From CALFML01 sp044222245 (GTDB lineage: Bacteria > Myxococcota_A > Polyangia > Palsa-1104 > JAEUJZ01), in contig JBGANQ010000042.1 in the NCBI GenBank assembly GCA_044222245.1, positions 1 to 64,000 of the forward strand: a DNA stretch of 64,000 bases. Direction: 5' to 3'. The notes under the pieces were generated by a model. That model made no database searches. It saw only the letters and a list, made by a program, of their open reading frames with translations, and was not told the origin of the DNA. Of the stretch, positions 32,527 to 41,092 are shown piece after piece (the stretch's first letter is position 1; each line of letters begins with the position of its first letter). A program made the translations under genes and the position numbers.

Positions 32527-32576
32527 CCGCGCCGCAGTCCGCCTCGGCAGGGGCTGCGCCGGTCCGCGTGAGTTGA

Positions 32577-32582
32577 TATAAA
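32577..32582 (+). promoter_or_regulatory. Putative -10 box for HEAT-repeat gene
   Basis: TATAAA lies 9 nt before GTG 32592 with no Shine-Dalgarno sequence in between. It supports GTG 32592 as the start and a leaderless or 1-3 nt leader transcript. Confidence 0.4.
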
Positions 32583-32591
32583 AGCGGTATC

Positions 32592-35447
32592 GTGCAAACC
32601 AAGCGGCGAGATCTGGCGACCCGGAGCAAACCCCAGGGCAGCAGCCCCCCGGCGCCGCGGGCAGCGGGAGAGCGCGAGGCCGGTGCCCCCGGGCCGACCC
32701 CGGCGAGCCGCCTGCCGCTCGGTCGGCAGCCGCTGGAGCGCTGCTGGTGGGCGGTTTTGCGGCGCCTGCCGCAGGGCTGGCTGCTCGGGTGGACGCTGGC
32801 CGCGGCGCCCGCCTGGGCGGGCGATCTCTACGGCGGGGCCAGCGATCTGCCGACCGAGCTGCGCGGCCTGCTGCAGGCGACCGATCCGGCGCGGCGGCGG
32901 GAAGGGGTCGAGCGCCTCGAGGGACTGGAGCCGCGGCTGGCCACGCCCTACCTCATCCAGCGCCTCGCGGACGGTGACGCCGGGGTGCGGGCGCGCGCCG
33001 CGCAGGGGCTGGCGCTGGCCGCGGCGATCGACGCCGCGCCGCTGCTGCTCGACTGCCTAAGCGATGCCGAGCCGCCGGTGCGAGTGGCCTGTGCCGATGC
33101 CGTGGGTCAGTTCGGCGCGCTGCCGCGCGAGCTGCAGACGCGCGCCGCGGCGACGCTTGGGCGAGCGCTGGGCGATACCCAGTATGAAGTCCGCACCGAG
33201 GTGCTGCGGGCCCTTGGTCGCATGCTGCGCGCCCAGGCGCTGCGCAAAGAGGACGTGGGCTCGCTGCTCGGCCCGGTGCTGCTGCGGGTCGAGGATGAGA
33301 ACGTCGGGGTGCGCCGGGCGGCGGCGGCGGTGCTCGGACGGCTGGGCAGCCTGACGCTGCCCAAGGAGCTCATGGCGCGGGTGAGCGTCGCGCTGCTCGG
33401 GCAACTGTCAGACACCGCGCGCGATGTGCGGGCCGAGGCGCTGGCGAGCCTGGGTGAGCTGCGCACCGCCGCGGCAGCGCCCGCCGCGCTGCGCATGCTG
33501 CGCGACCCTACCGATGAAGTCCGGCGGCAGGCGGTGCTGTGCCTGGGGCGGCTGCAGTATGCTGGCGCGGTGCCGGCGCTGGTCGAGCTTTTGGAGTCGA
33601 GCGCCGAGCCGCTGCGGGGCAGCGCCGCGGCGGCGCTCGGCCAGATTACTCGCGCCGAGGCGGGGGCCCGGCCCGAGCAGCTGGCCGCGGCGCAAGCGGC
33701 GCTGTCCGAGCTTGTACGCGGGCTGGAGCGCGAAGACCTGCGGGCGCTGGCCCGGGATGCCCTCCTCGCCGCCGGGCCAGTCGCCATCCCGGCCTTGTGC
33801 GCCCGCCTGCAGCAGGCCGGCGGGCAGGTCGAGATCGGCGCCGCCGTCGAGCTGCTGCGCGATCTGGCGAGCGCCGCCAGCGGCGAGCAGCGGACCGTCA
33901 TCGTCAAGGCGCTGACCGCCGAGCTGTGGCGCCGGCGGGTGCCGCGCGAGCAGGTGCTGGAGGCGCTGACCGTCCTTCATGATCGCGCCACCGCGCCCCT
34001 GTGCGCCGGCCTGCTCAGCGATCGCGACGCCGCGGTGCGGCGGCAGGCGCTCCTGGCGCTGCGCCAGCCGGGCATGCTCGATGAGCGGGCAAGCGACGCG
34101 GTGCTCGCGGCAACCCGCGATGCCGACAGCGAGGTGCGGCTGCAGGCCACCTATGCCCTGGGCGAGATCGGCAGCCAGGCGGCGCAGGATCGCCTGGCCG
34201 AGCTGCTGCGCGGCAGCGGCCCCCCCGGAGCCAAGGTCAGCCCCGAGCTGCGCCCGCCGGCCGAGCTGCGCGCGGCGGCGGCGCTGGCCCTGGGGCGTGC
34301 GGCCCAGGCCCGGCCTGCGGTGCCGCTCGCCGAGGCTGCCTGGAGCGCGCTGCTGGCAGCCGTCGCCGCCCCGGCCGAGAGCGCCGGCGCGGCGGCCAGC
34401 ACCGAGTCGGGTCGGCGCATGGAGCTTGCCGAGCAGCGGGTGCGCCGGGCCGCCGCCAACGCGCTGACGCAGGCAGTCGTGCCCAGCCCCGGCCAGAAGA
34501 CCGCCCTGGCAGCTGCCCTGCTCGCGGCGCTGCGCAAGGCGCGCGGGGACGCGGCGCAGTCCGAGGTGCTGACCGCGCTCGGCGGCGTGCTGCGCGGCAG
34601 CCCCAGCGAGCCGGCGCGCGACGCCCTGCTCGCGGTGGCCCAGCTCAGCGCCGAGCCGATGTCCAAGGAAGCCGGCGACGCGCTGGATGCGCTGGACGCG
34701 CTGGCGGCGATCCGCGATCCGGCGGCGGCGGCCAAGCTGCTGCGCCTGCTCGGCCACCGCGATCCGCTGCGGCGGGCCCGGGCGGTCGCCGCGCTCGGCA
34801 CCCTGCTGGCCGTCGCACCGACGGCGGGGCTAGTCGATGCGCTGTCGGGAGTGATCGCCCAGGAGGGGGACCCGCGGGTGGTCGCCGAGGCGGCCTGGGG
34901 TCTTGGCGAGCTCTCGGCGACGCGCGCCGCGGCGCTGGTGCCGCGCGCCGCGGCCGCCCTGCGCCAGGGGCTGAGCCGGCGCGGCGACAGCCCGGCCGAG
35001 GCCGCGGTGCGCGCCAACGCCCTGGCGGCGCTCGCGCGGCTGGGGAATGCCGAGCTCGTCGATGCATTCTGGCTGACCGATCCCAGCCCGGCGGTGCGCG
35101 CCAACGCCACCTGGCTGGTCGGCGCCTTGCAGTCGCGCTCACCGGGCATGGGGGCGCGCCTGCGCAACCTCGGCGCCGTCGACCCGGATCATCATGTCCG
35201 GCAGAGCGCGGCGGCGGCGCTGGCGGGACGACACCCGGCGCCGCTGGCCGTACGCACCCACTGGCTGGGCATGTACCAGGTCGACTACGATCACCGGCCG
35301 CTCGCCAATGCTCGCTATCGGCTGGTCCTGCCCGACGGACTTGTCCGGGTCGGCGTCACCGACCACCGCGGCATCGCCCGCCAGGAGCTGCTGCCCGAGG
35401 GCGACTGCGAGCTGGAGACGGTGCCGGAGGGCGAGGGCGGGCGCTAG
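32592..35447 (+). CDS. Exported HEAT-repeat protein with C-terminal beta domain
   Basis: A 951-residue protein made almost wholly of HEAT/PBS-lyase-like helical repeats (for example DPTDEVRRQAVLCLGRLQYA and DADSEVRLQATYALGEIGSQ), forming a long solenoid for protein binding. The hydrophobic stretch GWLLGWTLAAAPAWA ends at a likely signal-peptidase site near residue 76. That predicts export, but with an unusually long 55-residue n-region. The last 60 residues form a separate module, RPLANARYRLVLPDGLVRVG plus VTDHRGIARQELLPEG. This resembles small beta domains of the kind found at the ends of VgrG-like and peptidoglycan-linked proteins, though the resemblance is by eye. No catalytic residues are visible. 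Confidence 0.8.
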   Translation: MQTKRRDLATRSKPQGSSPPAPRAAGEREAGAPGPTPASRLPLGRQPLERCWWAVLRRLPQGWLLGWTLAAAPAWAGDLYGGASDLPTELRGLLQATDPARRREGVERLEGLEPRLATPYLIQRLADGDAGVRARAAQGLALAAAIDAAPLLLDCLSDAEPPVRVACADAVGQFGALPRELQTRAAATLGRALGDTQYEVRTEVLRALGRMLRAQALRKEDVGSLLGPVLLRVEDENVGVRRAAAAVLGRLGSLTLPKELMARVSVALLGQLSDTARDVRAEALASLGELRTAAAAPAALRMLRDPTDEVRRQAVLCLGRLQYAGAVPALVELLESSAEPLRGSAAAALGQITRAEAGARPEQLAAAQAALSELVRGLEREDLRALARDALLAAGPVAIPALCARLQQAGGQVEIGAAVELLRDLASAASGEQRTVIVKALTAELWRRRVPREQVLEALTVLHDRATAPLCAGLLSDRDAAVRRQALLALRQPGMLDERASDAVLAATRDADSEVRLQATYALGEIGSQAAQDRLAELLRGSGPPGAKVSPELRPPAELRAAAALALGRAAQARPAVPLAEAAWSALLAAVAAPAESAGAAASTESGRRMELAEQRVRRAAANALTQAVVPSPGQKTALAAALLAALRKARGDAAQSEVLTALGGVLRGSPSEPARDALLAVAQLSAEPMSKEAGDALDALDALAAIRDPAAAAKLLRLLGHRDPLRRARAVAALGTLLAVAPTAGLVDALSGVIAQEGDPRVVAEAAWGLGELSATRAAALVPRAAAALRQGLSRRGDSPAEAAVRANALAALARLGNAELVDAFWLTDPSPAVRANATWLVGALQSRSPGMGARLRNLGAVDPDHHVRQSAAAALAGRHPAPLAVRTHWLGMYQVDYDHRPLANARYRLVLPDGLVRVGVTDHRGIARQELLPEGDCELETVPEGEGGR

Positions 35448-35489
35448 CAACAGCGCCGACCTTACGCCGGCCCGGTCACCCCGGCGCGT

Positions 35490-36035
35490 CTACAGCTTCT
35501 CGCGCACCTCGACCTGGGTCAGCTCGGCGTGGCCGCCCAGCTCCTTGCTGGCCGCCAGGATGTTGCTGAACACCGCCGGCAGCTGCTTGTGCCGCTGCTG
35601 GCCCGCGACGATCGCCGCCTCGATACGGGCGCGCGCCTCGGGCGAGTCGACGGGCAGCCGCAGCACCGCGGTGGCGAGCAGCCGCTGCCCGGGCAGGCGG
35701 GTGAGCGGCGGAAACTCGGCCTCCTCGGTGAGCTTGCCGGTCGGCAGCTTGTAGACAGCAAGCGGCCGCAGGTCGGCCAGCTTGCTGCCATCGCCGTCGA
35801 GCAGCAGCGCCAGCGCCTTGAGCGGCGAGCGCCCTGCCGAGGCCTTGTCGATGCGCACCTTGATCGGCTGCCCGAGCGGCACCAGATCGTGGTAGGGCGA
35901 CTCGGGCACGGCGTGGATGCTGGTGGCAAAGCGCAGGTGTTGGGCCCGCTGCAGGGTCAGAAATCCAACGACCGCGACCACTGCGATCGCCGTCGAGAAA
36001 AGCAGGATGAGGGTCTGTCCGCGCATGCCAGTCAT
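35490..36035 (-). CDS. Hypothetical single-pass membrane protein
   Basis: A 181-residue protein with a membrane helix near residues 7-28 (QTLILLFSTAIAVVAVVGFL) and a periplasmic domain of mixed composition containing PLGQPIKVRIDKASAGRSP. I recognise no family. Two start codons are possible, ATG 36035 and ATG 36026; GAGGA lies 10 nt before the first. It is tail-to-tail with the HEAT protein and reads in the same direction as the glutathione reductase-like gene 145 bp upstream, so co-expression with the latter is possible but not evident. Confidence 0.7.
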   Translation of the reverse strand: MTGMRGQTLILLFSTAIAVVAVVGFLTLQRAQHLRFATSIHAVPESPYHDLVPLGQPIKVRIDKASAGRSPLKALALLLDGDGSKLADLRPLAVYKLPTGKLTEEAEFPPLTRLPGQRLLATAVLRLPVDSPEARARIEAAIVAGQQRHKQLPAVFSNILAASKELGGHAELTQVEVREKL

Positions 36036-36180
36036 GGCTAGTCCGTCCTCGGTTGCAGGGCCGGCCGCCGCTCCGGCTGAGCAAGGTTGTCGTCGTCGGC
36101 AGGGAGCGCTGAAGGCGCCGTCCCGGCCGTTCTATCACAGCTCGGCGCGGCAGGCGAACGCGCGGGCGGGGATCGCCGCC

Positions 36181-37557
36181 CTAAGGGGCGGGATCGGGGC
36201 GACGCTCGCGCAGGGTGACCAGCTCCTCGGCGGCGGTGGGGTGGATGCCGATCGTCGCGTCGAGCTGCTGCTTGGTCGCGCCGCAGCGCAGGGCCACCGC
36301 CATCCCCTGGATGATCTCCGGGGCATCGGGCCCGACCATGTGGCAGCCGAGCACCCGCTGGCTCTGGCGGTCGACGATGAGCTTGATGAACGTCCGCTCC
36401 TCGCGCTGCGCCAGGGTGTACTTCATCGGGCGAAATCTGGTCGCGTACACGTCGACCGCGGCGTACAGCTCGCGCGCCTCGGACTCGGTCAGGCCGACCG
36501 TGCTCACCGGCGGCTGGCTGAACACCGCGGTGGGGACCTGGGAGTAGTCGACGCGCAGCGACTGGCGGTTGAACAGGCCCTCGGCCACCGCCCGTCCTTC
36601 GGCGATCGCCACCGGGGTCAGGTTCTTGCGATCGGTGCAGTCGCCCACTGCGTAGATGCCGGGGACGCTGGTGCGCGACTGCTCATCGACGACCACCGCG
36701 CCGGTCGGGGTCAGGCGGACGCCGACCTCGGCGAGGCCGAGGCTGCTGGTGCTCGGCACCCGGCCGGTGGCGGCGAGGACCAGATCCGCGGCGAACTCAC
36801 CGCTGTCGCTGTGGACGACGTAGGAGGCATCGCGCTGCTTGCTGATGGCGGTGGGCGCGCAGCCGAGCACCAGGCGCATTCCCTTGTCGGCCAGGGTCTG
36901 CGTGAGGTGGGCCCGCACCTCTTCATCGAAGCCGCGCAAAAGCGTCTGCCCGCGGCCCATCAGCGTCACCTCCACCCCGAGGGAGTGGAACATGCAGGCA
37001 AACTCGACCCCGATGTAGCCGGTGCCGATGATGACCACCCGGCGCGGCAGTGCCGGCAGGTTCAGGATCTCGTTGGAGCTGACCGCGTGCTCGTTGCCGG
37101 GGATCGGCGGCCGGATCGGGTAGCTGCCGGTGGCGATGAGGATGTTCGCCGCCGTCAGCTGCGTGGCGCCGTCGGGCCCGTGGACGAGCACCGTGTGGGC
37201 GTCTCGCAGCTCGGCCCGCCCGTAGTGAAGGGCGACGCCGGCCTCGCGCAGCATGCGCAGGTAGGCCTGGTTGAGCCGGTCGAGCTCGCGATCCTTGGCG
37301 GCGATGAGCGCCGGCCAGTCGTGGTGGGCGGCGCCGATCGTCCAGCCAAAGCCCGCCGCATCGCGCAGCTCCTCGGCGACGTGCGAGGCGTACACGAGCA
37401 GCTTCTTGGGCACGCAGCCGCGCAGCACGCAGGTGCCGCCCACTCGATCGAACTCGCACAGCGCCACCTTGGCGCCATAGCTGCCGGCGCGCCGGCTGGC
37501 CGCGACCCCCCCGGAGCCGGCGCCGATGGTGATCAGATCGAACTGATAGCCAGTCAT
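36181..37557 (-). CDS. gor: Glutathione reductase-like disulphide oxidoreductase
   Basis: A class I pyridine-nucleotide disulphide oxidoreductase of about 458 residues. The FAD site is LITIGAGSGGVAASRRAGSYG. The redox pair sits in GGTCVLRGCVPKKL with the C-x4-C spacing and the Val-Pro-Lys-Lys context of glutathione reductase. The NAD(P) site is VVIIGTGYIGVEFACMFHSL, and YAVGDCTDR is the second FAD motif. The C-terminal GIHPTAAEE carries the His-Glu base. Reduction of oxidised glutathione or a similar thiol is predicted; the exact substrate is not proved by motifs. ATG 37563 two codons upstream is an alternative start. Confidence 0.9.
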   Translation of the reverse strand: MTGYQFDLITIGAGSGGVAASRRAGSYGAKVALCEFDRVGGTCVLRGCVPKKLLVYASHVAEELRDAAGFGWTIGAAHHDWPALIAAKDRELDRLNQAYLRMLREAGVALHYGRAELRDAHTVLVHGPDGATQLTAANILIATGSYPIRPPIPGNEHAVSSNEILNLPALPRRVVIIGTGYIGVEFACMFHSLGVEVTLMGRGQTLLRGFDEEVRAHLTQTLADKGMRLVLGCAPTAISKQRDASYVVHSDSGEFAADLVLAATGRVPSTSSLGLAEVGVRLTPTGAVVVDEQSRTSVPGIYAVGDCTDRKNLTPVAIAEGRAVAEGLFNRQSLRVDYSQVPTAVFSQPPVSTVGLTESEARELYAAVDVYATRFRPMKYTLAQREERTFIKLIVDRQSQRVLGCHMVGPDAPEIIQGMAVALRCGATKQQLDATIGIHPTAAEELVTLRERRPDPAP

Positions 37558-37563
37558 GACCAT

Positions 37564-37921
37564 GTGCTTCTACCCTTTTCCAAAGACTTGTACCTTGCAG
37601 CCGACCGGCCCGCTTGGCCCGAGCGGCGCAGCAGACCCTGGCAGCCCGCCTGTGTCCGGCGGCAGCCTGGCCATTTCCCCTGGGCTTCCCGCGGGGATCT
37701 TCGGTGAGCGCGGCAAGCGCTTCGCGCGGCGGCGGCCAGCTCATCCTAGCATCAATCATTTCCCTCGGTGGCGGCGACTTGTCAGCGCGCCGCCGGCGGG
37801 TGCCGGGCGCGGGACTTTAGCCTGTCCCCAATTGATCCGTGAGTTACCCTCATGCGAAGCTACCCTGGGATCTGTCTGCGCAGCCCGCGGGACGAGCCTA
37901 GAGGGACGCAAGCGACCGAAG
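37564..37921. other. 358-bp gap between divergent gor-like and kinase genes
   Basis: This gap separates the minus-strand gor-like gene from the plus-strand kinase. I see no convincing gene, RNA structure or consensus promoter pair in it. An open frame runs through it into the kinase gene, but the kinase fold begins only after ATG 37922. Confidence 0.5.
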
Positions 37922-40900
37922 ATGGCCGGGAGTTCGCAGGACGGCGGAGCGCGATGGACGCCGCCCACGGCATTTGCCGAGTACCAGCTGCTCTGGTCCT
38001 TGGGGCGCGGCGGCATGGGCGAGGTGTACCTCGGGCACGACCTCCTGCTCGATCGCCCGGTGGCGATCAAGTTCATCTTTTCCGTCGAGTCCGATGAGCA
38101 CAACCGCCAGCAGTTTCTCGCCGAGGCGCGGGCGGCGGCGCGGCTGCAGCACCCCAACGTGGTCACCGTCCACCGCGTCGGCGAGATCGACGGTCGGCCC
38201 TACATCATCTCCGAGTACATCCGCGGCCAGAACCTGGAGACCCTGGCCAAGCCGGTGCCGTGGCAGCGAGCGCTGACGCTGGGGGTGGGGCTGGCGCGCG
38301 GGCTGGCGGCCGCCCACCGGCGCGGCGTACTGCACCGCGACATCAAGCCGGGCAACGCGATCTTTGCCGACGACGGCGAGATCAAGCTCCTCGACTTCGG
38401 CCTCGCCAAGTGCGTCGAGACCACCGGATCGATGTCGCGGCCCGACGATCCACCGACGCCGCCGCGTATGGACGCCCACGAATCTACCGCGCCGACCATC
38501 GATGTCGCGGCGGTGCTGGGCGGCACCTCGGGCAGCGGCCCGGTGCGGGTCTCGGCGCGCACCCCGACCGGCAGCCGGCGCACGGTGCTGCCAGGGCCGT
38601 GGACGCCTACCGATCGCCGGCAGGCGGTGCGCACCCCGACCGGCTCGCGGTCTGGCGGGCCCGCTACCGGGCGCCCCCAGCCGCCCCCATCGCCCACCGC
38701 GGGCATCGTCCCCTTTGAGAGCACGCTGACGCCCAAGGCGGCCAGCCGGGCGAGCTCGGTCAAGGGCACGCCGATGTACATGGCCCCCGAGGTCCTGACC
38801 GGCTCGGCGGCGACGCGGCGGTCGGATATCTACTCGATGGGGGCGCTGCTGTTCGAGCTGTGCGCCGGCGCGCCGCCTCACTACGACGTCCCGCTGGAGT
38901 CGCTGTCCACAGTGGTGCCGCGGCGGGCCGCGCCCCCCTTGCGCCACGTCGCCCCCGAGGTCGACTCGCGCTTTGCGGCGATCGTCGATCGCTGCCTGCG
39001 GCAAAACCCCAAGGAGCGCTTCGCCTCGGCCGAGGAGCTCAAGACCGCGCTCGAGCTGCTCTTGCCGGCGGCCGCCGCCAGCGCCGTCCCCGAGGGCAAC
39101 CCTTACCGCGGCCTGCTGCCCTTTGAGAGCGACCACCGCTCGCTGTTCTTTGGCCGCCGCAGCGAGATCGGGACCCTGGTCGAGCGCCTGCGCACCGAGG
39201 CGTGCGTGCTCATTGCTGCCGAGTCGGGCCTGGGCAAGTCGTCGCTGTGCCGGGCCGGCATCATCCCCCTTTTGCGCGAGGGCGCGCTCAGCAGCGAGCG
39301 AATCTTCGTCGCCGCCGAGCTGGTGCCGGGCCGGCGGCCGATCGCCGCCCTGGCCGGCGCGCTCGCCACCGCCCTGGGCGGCCAGCTGGCTCGCGAAGAG
39401 CAGCGCCTGGTCCAGCTCCTCACCAGCGAGCCGGAGCGGCTCGGGTCGGCCTTGCAGCAGCTGCTCGGACCCGACCGCGGCCTGGTGCTGCTGGTGGATC
39501 AGCTGGAGGATCTGGTGGTGGCGCCAGCGCCGGCCGAGGCCCCGCAGGTCGCCGAGGCGCTCGGCTCGCTGCTGGTCAAGCACCCGGCGGTGCGGCTGCT
39601 GCTGACGGTGCGCAGCGATCAGCTGGGGCGGGTGGCGGCGCTGCCGGGGATCGGTGCCGCGGTGTCGCGCTCGCTGTACAACCTGCGGCCGCTCGGCGAG
39701 GGCGGGCTGCACGAGGCGATCGTCGGCCCGGCGCACGCCCGCGGCGGCAGCTTCGAGTCGCAGGCGCTCATCGGCTCGCTGGTCGAGTTCGGCCTGCGCT
39801 CCCTGGGCGGGCTGCCGCTGCTGCAGGTCGCCCTGGCCGAGCTGTGGGAGGTGCGCCAGACCAACTGCATCACCGCCGAGACGCTGGCGGCGCAGGGCGG
39901 GCTGCGCGGGCTCATCACCCGCCACGCCGATCGCGCGGTGAGCAGCCTGCCGCCGCCGCAGCGGCTGATCGCGCGCCGGCTGCTGCTGACGCTGAGCGCG
40001 CCGACCGAGGCCGACCGCGAGCGCGACAAGGACGGCTCGCGGGTGCGCCTGGGCGAGGAGGAAGTCCAGCGCCTGGGCGAGGCGGCGCGACCGACCCTGG
40101 AGGCGCTGATCAAGGGCCGGCTCATCCTGGCCCGCAACACCGCCGAAGGCGCGGCCTACGAGCTCGGGCACGAGCTGTTTGCCACCGAGTGGGAGACGCT
40201 GCAGCGCTGGCGGAGCGAGGAGGTCACCGCCCCGGTGCCGCGCTCCAGCCCGTCGAGCGGCTCCAGCCGCTCCGGCCGCTCGGCGCAGTCGCAGGCCTCG
40301 GGCAGCCTGGCCAAGGATGGCAAGTGGCGGGCCCTCTTGCGGCGGCTGCCGCGCTGGCTGCTCGCCGTGCCGCTGGTGGTCCTGGCGGTGGTGCTCGGCA
40401 GCCTGGAGCTAGGTGAGTACCGCACCCGCCAGCAGCTGCACGAGACCATGGAGCAGGCGCAGCTGGCGCTGGCGCAGGCGCGCACGCGGGCCTCGGAGGT
40501 CGAGCGGGCCCGGCTGCGGGCGCTGTCGGTGCTCGACTCGGACAACCGCGAGCGGGCGGCGGCGCTGTGGGAGAAGGCGCAGCTGGCCACCGCCGACGCC
40601 GATCGCGCCTACAGCGAGGCCGGCCGGATCACCGAAGAGGCGCTGAACCTGGACAGCCAGCGGCCCGAGCTGCGCGCCCTGCTCGGCGACATCCTGTTTG
40701 AGCGCGCGGTGCTGGCCGAGTGGGAGCAGCAGCCGCGCCTGATGGAGGATCTGCTGCACCGCATGGGGCCCTACGACGAAGGGGGCGAACGGCGGCGGCG
40801 GTTCAGCGCGCTGTCGACGGTGCGCATCTCCAGCACCCCCGCCGGGGCTCAGGTCAGCATCTGCGGCCTGCGCCGGGAGGGACGCGACTTCGTCCGCACC

Positions 40901-41068
40901 CAGGAGCGCCGCCTGGGGGGCACTCCGGCGGTGGCCGGGGCGCTGCTCCCGGGCGCCTATCTGCTGACGCTGACCACGCGCGAGGGGCAGGTGATCCATC
41001 GCCCGATCCTCGTTGGTCACGGCGTATCGATGACTGCGAATATTGAGCTGCCGCGGACCGGCCGTTAG
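37922..41068 (+). CDS. Ser/Thr kinase-nSTAND NTPase-TM-PEGA signalling protein
   Basis: A 1048-residue protein. The kinase domain (about 20-340) has the Gly loop LGRGGMGEVYLG, ATP Lys 50 in VAIKF, Asp 140 in HRDIKPGN, DFG at 158-160 and the APE motif near 287. A Pro/Thr-rich insert of about 110 residues splits the activation segment between DFG and KGTPMYMAPE. GNPYRGLLPFE and FFGRRSEIGTLVERL open an nSTAND1 ATPase with Walker A AESGLGKSSL near 433 and Walker B VLLVDQLEDLV. A membrane helix lies near 813-832, then a coiled coil and a C-terminal PEGA domain (ISSTPAGAQVSI) outside. It likely transduces an envelope signal. A pseudokinase paralogue follows 24 bp later. Confidence 0.92.
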   Translation: MAGSSQDGGARWTPPTAFAEYQLLWSLGRGGMGEVYLGHDLLLDRPVAIKFIFSVESDEHNRQQFLAEARAAARLQHPNVVTVHRVGEIDGRPYIISEYIRGQNLETLAKPVPWQRALTLGVGLARGLAAAHRRGVLHRDIKPGNAIFADDGEIKLLDFGLAKCVETTGSMSRPDDPPTPPRMDAHESTAPTIDVAAVLGGTSGSGPVRVSARTPTGSRRTVLPGPWTPTDRRQAVRTPTGSRSGGPATGRPQPPPSPTAGIVPFESTLTPKAASRASSVKGTPMYMAPEVLTGSAATRRSDIYSMGALLFELCAGAPPHYDVPLESLSTVVPRRAAPPLRHVAPEVDSRFAAIVDRCLRQNPKERFASAEELKTALELLLPAAAASAVPEGNPYRGLLPFESDHRSLFFGRRSEIGTLVERLRTEACVLIAAESGLGKSSLCRAGIIPLLREGALSSERIFVAAELVPGRRPIAALAGALATALGGQLAREEQRLVQLLTSEPERLGSALQQLLGPDRGLVLLVDQLEDLVVAPAPAEAPQVAEALGSLLVKHPAVRLLLTVRSDQLGRVAALPGIGAAVSRSLYNLRPLGEGGLHEAIVGPAHARGGSFESQALIGSLVEFGLRSLGGLPLLQVALAELWEVRQTNCITAETLAAQGGLRGLITRHADRAVSSLPPPQRLIARRLLLTLSAPTEADRERDKDGSRVRLGEEEVQRLGEAARPTLEALIKGRLILARNTAEGAAYELGHELFATEWETLQRWRSEEVTAPVPRSSPSSGSSRSGRSAQSQASGSLAKDGKWRALLRRLPRWLLAVPLVVLAVVLGSLELGEYRTRQQLHETMEQAQLALAQARTRASEVERARLRALSVLDSDNRERAAALWEKAQLATADADRAYSEAGRITEEALNLDSQRPELRALLGDILFERAVLAEWEQQPRLMEDLLHRMGPYDEGGERRRRFSALSTVRISSTPAGAQVSICGLRREGRDFVRTQERRLGGTPAVAGALLPGAYLLTLTTREGQVIHRPILVGHGVSMTANIELPRTGR

Positions 41069-41092
41069 GCCGCGCCGGCTCTCGACTGAGGA

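Noticed and set aside
37898..40171. 757-codon antisense frame opposite the kinase
   Set aside because: The plus strand carries a complete kinase and nSTAND motif set; the antisense product is Arg/Gln-rich noise.
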